From the NCBI GenBank assembly GCA_910586545.1, contig CAJUIQ010000041.1, positions 1-12,229 on the forward strand: a DNA stretch of 12,229 nucleotides, read 5' to 3'. Source of the stretch: an uncultured Eubacteriales bacterium. GTDB taxonomy: Bacteria > Bacillota > Clostridia > Oscillospirales > CAG-272. How positions within the stretch are numbered: the first letter of the stretch is position 1; every line of letters starts with the position of its first letter. A program made the position numbers and the translations under genes. Positions 8,223 through 12,229 of the stretch are shown piece after piece. The notes under the pieces are model-generated. The model did no database searches. It worked only from the letters and a program-made list of their open reading frames with translations, and was not told where the DNA came from.

Positions 8223-8228
8223 AATTCC

Positions 8229-8258
8229 TTGACATTTCATATAGAAATATGCTATTAT
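8229..8258 (+). promoter_or_regulatory. Strong predicted sigma-A promoter of rplU-prp-rpmA
   Basis: Consensus TTGACA (8229-8234), an 18-base spacer and TATTAT (8253-8258), with a TGC extended -10 at 8250-8252. It starts seven bases after folD stops and drives a leader of about 80 bases. This is the best-matching promoter in the window, as expected for ribosomal protein genes. Confidence 0.8.
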
Positions 8259-8265
8259 ATAAAAT

Positions 8266-8322
8266 GCCGCGTGGTATGGGTGTTCAATAGCAGTTTTGCT
8301 AACCTAATCCAGCGAGACATAT
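8266..8322 (+). promoter_or_regulatory. L21 leader RNA element (probable)
   Basis: The 5' leader of rplU has paired structure typical of ribosomal-protein leaders. CGC-TGG (8268-8270 and 8272-8274, one bulged G) pairs with CCAGCG (8309-8314), enclosing a TAGCA/TGCTA hairpin (8288-8292 with 8297-8301) with a four-base loop. Position, size, and the conserved-looking CTAATCCAGCGA segment fit the Bacillota L21 leader family, thought to let ribosomal protein L21 (or a partner) regulate its own operon. The pairing is read by eye. A covariance-model search with the Rfam L21 leader would confirm it. Confidence 0.72.
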
Positions 8323-8342
8323 AAGAAAGAGAGGTGCTTTTC

Positions 8343-8654
8343 GTGTACGCAGTAATTGAAACGGGCGGAAAGCAGTACAAGGTCAGCGAAGGAGACGTTA
8401 TCTTCGTTGAGAAGCTTGCAGCAGAGGAAGGCTCTGATGTAGCGTTTGACAAGATTCTGGTATGTGGAGACGGTAGCAATGTTCAGGTCGGTTCTCCTAT
8501 CCTGAGCAATGCAAAAGTAACTGGTAAAGTAGTGAAAAACGGTAAGGGTAAGAAAATTACTGTTCTGACCTACAAGCCCAAGAAAAATGAAAAAAGAAAA
8601 ATGGGCCATCGTCAGCCCTACACCAAAGTTGAGATCGTAAAAATCGAAGCATAA
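8343..8654 (+). CDS. rplU: Ribosomal protein bL21
   Basis: Large-subunit protein that binds 23S rRNA near bL20. The 103 residues carry the family hallmarks YAVIETGGKQYKV at the N-terminus, a VGSPI turn in the middle, and the basic C-terminal segment KKITVLTYKPKKN followed by GHRQPYTKV. The start is the GTG at 8343, six bases after GAGGTG (8331-8336), which matches the anti-Shine-Dalgarno well. An in-frame GTG at 8334 lies inside that ribosome site and is rejected. First gene of rplU-prp-rpmA. Confidence 0.97.
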   Translation: MYAVIETGGKQYKVSEGDVIFVEKLAAEEGSDVAFDKILVCGDGSNVQVGSPILSNAKVTGKVVKNGKGKKITVLTYKPKKNEKRKMGHRQPYTKVEIVKIEA

Positions 8655-8666
8655 AGTGGTGTCGGC

Positions 8667-9017
8667 ATGACTCACGTCAAGTTTTTTAAAAGAAACGGTT
8701 TGTATTTTGGTTTTGAAGAAACCGGCCATACAGGGTTCGGCGAATCAGGGGATGATGTGCTGTGTGCGGCGCTCTCCGCTATGACGATGCTGATCATCAA
8801 TACCATTGAGATTTCTTACGCCGCCGAGGTGGATTATGAAGTCAATGAAGGCGCTACCACGATTTCCGTGAAAGCGATGGCCGCATTGCCGGAATATGCT
8901 GAAGATGAGAAAAAACAGTACGCAATTTCTGGCTTGTTTCAAGGATATTTTTTCCAGCTAAACGATTTGGTGGAAGAATATTATGAATTTTTAGAGGTTG
9001 AAGAGGTTGAAGCATAA
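8667..9017 (+). CDS. prp: Ribosomal-processing cysteine protease Prp
   Basis: Cysteine protease (YsxB/DUF464 family) that removes the N-terminal extension of bL27 in Bacillota and relatives. The 116-residue length is normal. The catalytic pair is visible: His21 in ETGHTGFGESGDD and Cys33 in VLCAALSAM. The C-terminal end is rich in glutamate and valine. It lies 12 bases after rplU and 32 before rpmA, the classical arrangement, and its substrate L27 has the matching LQFF site. The ribosome-binding site is weak, which would keep Prp far below the ribosomal proteins; that is an inference. Confidence 0.94.
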   Translation: MTHVKFFKRNGLYFGFEETGHTGFGESGDDVLCAALSAMTMLIINTIEISYAAEVDYEVNEGATTISVKAMAALPEYAEDEKKQYAISGLFQGYFFQLNDLVEEYYEFLEVEEVEA

Positions 9018-9049
9018 CCGCCTCAAGATTTTATATGGAGGAAAAAATC

Positions 9050-9331
9050 ATGCTTAGAATCGGTTTACAGTTTTTTGCACATAAAAAAGGTGTTGGTTCT
9101 ACCAAAAACGGCAGAGATAGTGAATCCAAACGCCTTGGCGTTAAGAAAGCTGACGGACAGGCAGTAACTGCAGGAAACATTATTATTCGTCAGCGTGGAA
9201 CACATATTCACCCCGGCAACAATGTTGGTCGTGGTACGGACGATACTTTGTTTGCCTTGATTGATGGCAAAGTGAAATTTGAGCATATCGCCGGCGGCAG
9301 AAAACGCGTCAGTGTATATGCTGCTGAGTAA
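9050..9331 (+). CDS. rpmA: Ribosomal protein bL27 with Prp-cleaved leader
   Basis: Large-subunit protein whose N-terminus reaches toward the peptidyl-transferase centre. The 93 residues start MLRIGLQFFAHKKG, the extended Bacillota form. Prp is expected to cut after LQFF (residues 6-9), exposing AHKKG. Further hallmarks are GGRKRVSVY near the end, RQRGTHIHPGNNVGRGTDDTLF in the middle, and KRLGVKKADG. GGAGG (9037-9041) lies eight bases before the ATG at 9050; an in-frame ATG at 9035 overlaps this site and would misplace the leader. Last gene of the unit, followed by a terminator. Confidence 0.97.
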   Translation: MLRIGLQFFAHKKGVGSTKNGRDSESKRLGVKKADGQAVTAGNIIIRQRGTHIHPGNNVGRGTDDTLFALIDGKVKFEHIAGGRKRVSVYAAE

Positions 9332-9342
9332 GTAATACTTTA

Positions 9343-9377
9343 AAAAAGGGAAATGCCAAGTATGCATTTCCCTTTTT
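9343..9377 (+). terminator. Rho-independent terminator after rpmA
   Basis: A 14-bp perfect stem (9343-9356 with 9364-9377) with a seven-base loop, its 3' arm ending in TTTTT followed by further T-rich sequence. It begins 11 bases after the rpmA stop and ends the ribosomal unit before any obgE. Confidence 0.9.
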
Positions 9378-9387
9378 ATATTTTCTA

Positions 9388-9416
9388 TTGCAATAGGACA
9401 TTGTTTATGCTATCAT
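9388..9416 (+). promoter_or_regulatory. Predicted sigma-A promoter of the capA-like gene
   Basis: TTGCAA (9388-9393), a 17-base spacer and TATCAT (9411-9416), with a TGC extended -10 at 9408-9410. The expected start of transcription near 9423 lies after the ATG at 9420, which supports starting the protein at 9450. Confidence 0.65.
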
Positions 9417-9449
9417 AAAATGAAAAAGGAGTATGGGGGACAATTATAC

Positions 9450-10658
9450 ATGCGTATAAAACTATGGGGCGTTCTGGCGGCAATGCTCTTGCTTACATCC
9501 TGCGTTTTGCGTTCCACAGATGATGCAGATTCTACAACTGCCGCAGATATGACATCGGCGGCAGCTGCCACCACCGCAGTCCCAGAGTCAACATCTCCCA
9601 CGAAAGATGTCATACGCACCTTGTCTTTTCTTGGATGCGGCGATAATATTATCTATTATGGCACTTATCGAGATGCGGCAAGTCAAGCGGTACCCGGCGG
9701 ACGATCCTATAACTTTGCTCCAATTTATGATAATGTACGCGATATTATATCTGTTGCTGATATTGCTTTTATCAATCAGGAGACTCCCGTATCCCAAAGC
9801 CACCAGCCCAATTCATATCCGGATTTTAACAGTCCGGTGGAGCTAACATATGATTTGACAGATGCGGGTTTTGACATCATAAACCTTGCAAATAACCATA
9901 TGTTAGATAAAGGCGCGCTAGGGCTCAAAGAATCTTTTGAAAATTGGAAAGCCCGTGGAGTAACCATTATTGGCTGTTATGAAGAACAGGACAGCGGCAA
10001 ATATATTACTTATTACGATAAAAATGATATTCGCATTGCGTTTCTCTCCTATACATACGGAACAAATTTGAATAGTGATCCTGCTGAATATGGGTTGTAC
10101 GCCTCCTATCTTAAGTATGCAGATTTAGAAGGGGAAATCACCGAGGCTAGAAAAAATGCGGACTTTGTAATCGTAAGTGTCCACTGGGGCCAGGAGGGAA
10201 ACCTTACCCCAAGTGAAGAACAGAAAAGTTATGCCAGAAAAATGGCTGACTTGGGAGCCGATATAATTTTAGGGCATCATCCGCATGTGCTGCAACCTAT
10301 TGAAGAAATACAGTGTCAGGATGGGAGAACAACTTTGTGTATATATTCTCTAGGTAATTTTGTCCACGAACAGGATCGGTATATCAACGCTGTAGGCGGT
10401 ATGATTACTTTTGATATCACTAAGATGAATGACGAGCCTGCAAAATGGAGTAATGCGGATTTTACGCCAACTGTGTGTCATTATCCAAAAAGCTTTTACG
10501 GAAACAAAGTATATCTGCTGAAGGAATATACAGAGGAACTCGCCAATCAACACGCTGTACGTACATATTATAATAATTCTATGTCGCTTACCGCGCTACA
10601 GGAGCTTATAACCAATACTATTGATAAAAAATACCTTACAGGGTATTTACAAGATTGA
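9450..10658 (+). CDS. CapA-family lipoprotein (PGA_cap metallophosphatase fold)
   Basis: A 402-residue secreted lipoprotein. It has a signal peptide with lipobox LTSC (cysteine at 18), a Ser/Thr/Ala-rich linker (about 22-52), and a CapA/PgsA domain (about 56-320). Metallophosphatase-like motifs are in order: CGDN (63-66), NQE (109-111), ANNHMLDKG (147-155), HWGQE (245-249), GHHPH (275-279) and SLGNF (300-304). CapA was named for poly-gamma-glutamate capsule synthesis, but most stand-alone clostridial members have no proven role and no capB or capC is present here, so a capsule function is not claimed. The start at 9450 is supported by GGGGGA (9435-9440) nine bases upstream, the lipobox position, and the promoter. 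The PAP2 phosphatase downstream suggests an envelope theme. Confidence 0.85.
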   Translation: MRIKLWGVLAAMLLLTSCVLRSTDDADSTTAADMTSAAAATTAVPESTSPTKDVIRTLSFLGCGDNIIYYGTYRDAASQAVPGGRSYNFAPIYDNVRDIISVADIAFINQETPVSQSHQPNSYPDFNSPVELTYDLTDAGFDIINLANNHMLDKGALGLKESFENWKARGVTIIGCYEEQDSGKYITYYDKNDIRIAFLSYTYGTNLNSDPAEYGLYASYLKYADLEGEITEARKNADFVIVSVHWGQEGNLTPSEEQKSYARKMADLGADIILGHHPHVLQPIEEIQCQDGRTTLCIYSLGNFVHEQDRYINAVGGMITFDITKMNDEPAKWSNADFTPTVCHYPKSFYGNKVYLLKEYTEELANQHAVRTYYNNSMSLTALQELITNTIDKKYLTGYLQD

Positions 10659-10659
10659 C

Positions 10660-10816
10660 ATGCAACAAGACCTGAAAGATCAGTATTTCAACGAAAAAAA
10701 CATATAGAAGCGCAAAAAGTTCTTTATCAAAACTAGATAAGGTGGATGTAAAAATCCCCAATGGGTATACTTTATATTTGAATGGTGTAGAAGTATCTCG
10801 AGAATATATTATTTAA
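10660..10816 (+). pseudogene. Probable remnant of a frameshifted coding sequence
   Basis: Frame 1 reads MQQDLKDQYFNEKNI from 10660 to a stop at 10705-10707. Frame 2 is open from 10676 and reads KVDVKIPNGYTLYLNG then VEVSREYII, ending in TAA at 10814-10816. The frame 2 stretch looks like real protein: alternating beta-type residues around a PNGYTLYLNGVEV turn. The frames meet at a run of seven A (10694-10700). Dropping one A would join them into one 51-codon frame. The family was not recognised. It may be the tail of a degraded gene, or noise from a short insertion between capA and the PAP2 gene. Confidence 0.4.
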
Positions 10817-10832
10817 AAGGGAGTAATAGAGC

Positions 10833-10901
10833 ATGCATTGTACCAATTACGCGTGTCAAAAGGGCAGTCAAATTCTCATACACGACATGAACAGGAATTA
10901 A
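10833..10901 (+). CDS. Possible 22-residue small ORF
   Basis: A short frame, MHCTNYACQKGSQILIHDMN plus two residues, with AAGGGAG (10817-10823) nine bases before its ATG, a well-placed ribosome site. It ends 15 bases before the PAP2 gene. No signal peptide or known motif is seen, apart from two cysteines five residues apart. It could be a leader peptide, a remnant like the sequence before it, or chance. Low confidence that it is a real gene. Confidence 0.2.
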   Translation: MHCTNYACQKGSQILIHDMNRN

Positions 10902-10916
10902 ATTAACGGAGGCAAT

Positions 10917-11489
10917 ATGGTACCTTTTTTCCCAGAATTCATTCAGTCAACAGACCTTTCTATATTGGAGTGGATACAAACTCACTTAGTAAATCCTTTT
11001 TGCGATGGATTTTTTTCTCTAGTTACCCATTTAGGAGATGGCGGCATCCTGTGGATTCTCCTTGCAGTCGGTATGCTATTTTTCAAAAAAACCAGGAAAA
11101 CGGGACTGATGATGGGAGCTGCACTGGTTCTTGGTCTCATACTTGGCAACGGTATTTTAAAAAATCTTTTTCAAAGAGTTCGGCCATATGACTTGGAAAA
11201 CGCACTTGTACAAGTTCCAATTATTGCGAAGCCGAAAGATTGGTCTTTTCCTTCCGGTCACACGCTCGCTTCTTTTGAAGCAGCTACCGTGCTCATGATT
11301 CGAGACAAGAGATTTGGTATTCCAGCGCTTATTCTTGCTTTCTTGATTGCCTTTTCTCGTTTATACCTGTATGTGCATTTTCCATCAGATGTAGTGGCCG
11401 GAGCTATCCTTGGCGTTCTGCTGGGATTTTTGGGCGTCTTCATTGTTGGAAAAATAGCAAAGAAAGTGGACAATAAACTGAAAAAATAA
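10917..11489 (+). CDS. PAP2-family membrane phosphatase
   Basis: A 190-residue integral membrane protein of the type 2 phosphatidic acid phosphatase superfamily, with about five to six hydrophobic helices. The full active-site signature is present: K82 to R89-P90 (KNLFQRVRP), PSGH at 112-115, and SRLYLYVHFPSD at 147-158 with Arg148, His154 and Asp158. The active site would face the outer side of the membrane. Substrates in the family include undecaprenyl pyrophosphate (BcrC/YbjG type) and phosphatidylglycerol phosphate or phosphatidic acid; sequence alone does not choose between them. CGGAGG five bases before the ATG fixes the start. No strong promoter was found just upstream, so it may be read from the capA promoter. 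Confidence 0.9.
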   Translation: MVPFFPEFIQSTDLSILEWIQTHLVNPFCDGFFSLVTHLGDGGILWILLAVGMLFFKKTRKTGLMMGAALVLGLILGNGILKNLFQRVRPYDLENALVQVPIIAKPKDWSFPSGHTLASFEAATVLMIRDKRFGIPALILAFLIAFSRLYLYVHFPSDVVAGAILGVLLGFLGVFIVGKIAKKVDNKLKK

Positions 11490-11524
11490 AAAGCAACCGC
11501 TTATCTAAGATAAGCGGTTGCTTT
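11490..11524. terminator. Bidirectional terminator between convergent genes
   Basis: A 16-bp perfect inverted repeat (11490-11505 with 11509-11524) with a three-base loop lies directly between the stops of the PAP2 gene (plus) and the DUF378 gene (minus). The flank at 11481-11491 is A-rich, giving a long U-tract on the minus-strand transcript. The plus side has only a short CTTT. It should serve both genes, working best on the minus strand. Confidence 0.85.
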
Positions 11525-11539
11525 ACGCAATATTGTTAT

Positions 11540-11752
11540 TTAGTGCGCATTATATTCGGGTTCTCTGCTTCTGAAAAGAAGAGATATGCACCAAAGGCCA
11601 CCCAGGGCAACCAGCGTATATACAATTCTGCTGACTACTGCTGCGGGGCCGCCACATATCCATGCAACGATGTCAAACTGGAAAAGACCAATACTACCCC
11701 AGTTCAGAGCGCCGATAATAACAAGGATCAAAGCAATTCTGTCAAGCACCAT
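11540..11752 (-). CDS. DUF378 family small membrane protein
   Basis: A 70-residue protein with the DUF378 pattern: MVLDRIALILVIIGALNWG at the start, GLFQFDIVAWI and a CGGPAAVVSRIVY linker, and a second hydrophobic helix VALGGLWCISLLF, then a short polar tail. Two membrane helices, no known function. The start was set at 11752 because GGTGAT lies four bases before that ATG, matching the anti-Shine-Dalgarno sequence in the right register. An ATG four codons earlier (11764) has AAAGG only one base away, and the frame before that reads like untranslated DNA. Its stop is 15 bases from the shared terminator. Confidence 0.85.
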   Translation of the reverse strand: MVLDRIALILVIIGALNWGSIGLFQFDIVAWICGGPAAVVSRIVYTLVALGGLWCISLLFRSREPEYNAH

Positions 11753-11804
11753 GAATATCACCATACCTTTCGGAATAATTTGATGACGCATAAGCGTACT
11801 CGCT

Positions 11805-11810
11805 ATTATA
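11805..11810 (-). promoter_or_regulatory. Candidate -10 element for the DUF378 gene
   Basis: On the minus strand a perfect TATAAT lies about 52 bases before the chosen start codon. No good -35 is seen at 16-18 bases, so this is a tentative call. It falls between the HAD gene and the DUF378 gene. Confidence 0.4.
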
Positions 11811-11840
11811 ATTCCCGTATCTATAAAAATTATTAAGAAA

Positions 11841-12229
11841 TTATGAAAAAACGGTATGTAATACTTCACTCATTTGATTGATTACTGGAAAACCGCAGGC
11901 TTGCAGTTTTTCTGCCGACATATGTCCGCCGCTGTACAAAAGACAATCGCAGCCCAGCGTACGTGCAGCCTCTGCGTCGTGATCCGTATCGCCAATCAAA
12001 AGCGCCGTAGATAAGTCAATACTGGATTCTTTTACAAATTTTTCTGCAATGGTAGCCTTTCCGCCGCCATATATATCCTGCGCGCCTAAAATTTTTTCAA
12101 AATATTCATTTAACGCCATGTTTCTCAGCATATTGCAGAGCATGTTTTTTTCCGAAGCAGACAAAATAATTTGCATGATTCCTGCATTTCGTATCTTCTG
12201 CAAAACATTTTGCACACCTATCACCGGTG
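11841..12229 (-). CDS. HAD-superfamily hydrolase (5' partial)
   Basis: The C-terminal part of a haloacid dehalogenase-like phosphatase, read right to left; its N-terminus, including the catalytic DxD motif, lies beyond the right edge. The frame is open to the edge and the GTG at 12224 is internal. Visible are ILSASEKNML (motif II serine), YFEKILGAQD, the motif III lysine in GGGKATIAEKF, and IGDTDHDAEAA (motif IV, the magnesium-binding aspartates). This order matches the phosphoglycolate-phosphatase-like (Gph/PgpA-type HAD) group, but the substrate cannot be told. An 88-base gap separates it from the DUF378 gene, with no clear terminator. Confidence 0.88.
   Translation of the reverse strand, partial: PVIGVQNVLQKIRNAGIMQIILSASEKNMLCNMLRNMALNEYFEKILGAQDIYGGGKATIAEKFVKESSIDLSTALLIGDTDHDAEAARTLGCDCLLYSGGHMSAEKLQACGFPVINQMSEVLHTVFS

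Noticed and set aside
9420..9449. Extra ten residues on the capA-like protein from the ATG at 9420
   Set aside because: It would lie at or before the expected transcription start and would spoil the signal peptide; 9450 has a good ribosome site.
10629..10648. AAATACC/GGTATTT hairpin at the end of the capA-like gene as a terminator
   Set aside because: The stem is only seven pairs, lies inside the coding sequence and is not followed by a U-run.
10655..10683. TTGACA at 10655-10660 as a -35 for the PAP2 gene
   Set aside because: No -10-like hexamer occurs 16-19 bases downstream.
11753..11869. N-terminal extension of the DUF378 protein from 11869
   Set aside because: The added residues are unlike the family, cross the candidate -10 element, and reach to 28 bases inside the HAD coding region; the start at 11752 has a matching ribosome site.

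Overview
The window looks like chromosomal housekeeping DNA from an endospore-forming, low-to-moderate-GC member of the Bacillota, most likely class Clostridia. The grounds are a SpoVAF-type sporulation protein at the left edge, strong Shine-Dalgarno sites, an L21-type leader, an L27 with the LQFF N-terminal extension next to its Prp protease, and a long divergent PRPP synthetase of the type I associate with Clostridia. Genus cannot be fixed from sequence reading alone.

Layout, left to right. (1) 1-925: the C-terminal part of a SpoVAF-like spore membrane protein, closed by a strong intrinsic terminator. (2) 942-2480: a sigma-A type promoter and a single rhamnulokinase gene (rhaB) with no other rhamnose genes in view. 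(3) 2605-8222: a promoter and a tightly packed five-gene run, prs-argS-yebC-lgt-folD, with gaps of 24, 32 and 26 bases and one 20-base overlap. It covers PRPP synthesis, tRNA charging, a YebC/TACO1 factor, lipoprotein maturation and one-carbon metabolism. (4) 8229-9377: a strong promoter, an L21-leader-like RNA, then rplU-prp-rpmA and a terminator. obgE, which often follows rpmA, is absent here. (5) 9388-11524: a promoter, a CapA-family lipoprotein, a 258-base gap holding what looks like a decayed gene fragment and a 22-codon ORF with a good ribosome site, then a PAP2-family membrane phosphatase and a long palindromic terminator. (6) 11540-12229, minus strand: a 70-residue DUF378 membrane protein and the C-terminal part of a HAD hydrolase that runs off the right edge.

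Some genes are functionally linked. Lgt would attach diacylglycerol to the CapA-family lipoprotein encoded downstream. Prp would trim the L27 encoded next to it. The L21 leader probably regulates all three genes of the ribosomal unit. Four plus-strand promoters share an extended -10 of the form ATG(C/G)TATNNT. I found no mobile element, CRISPR array, tRNA or rRNA, and no convincing undescribed multi-gene system. The least explained sequence is the capA-PAP2 gap, 10659-10916.
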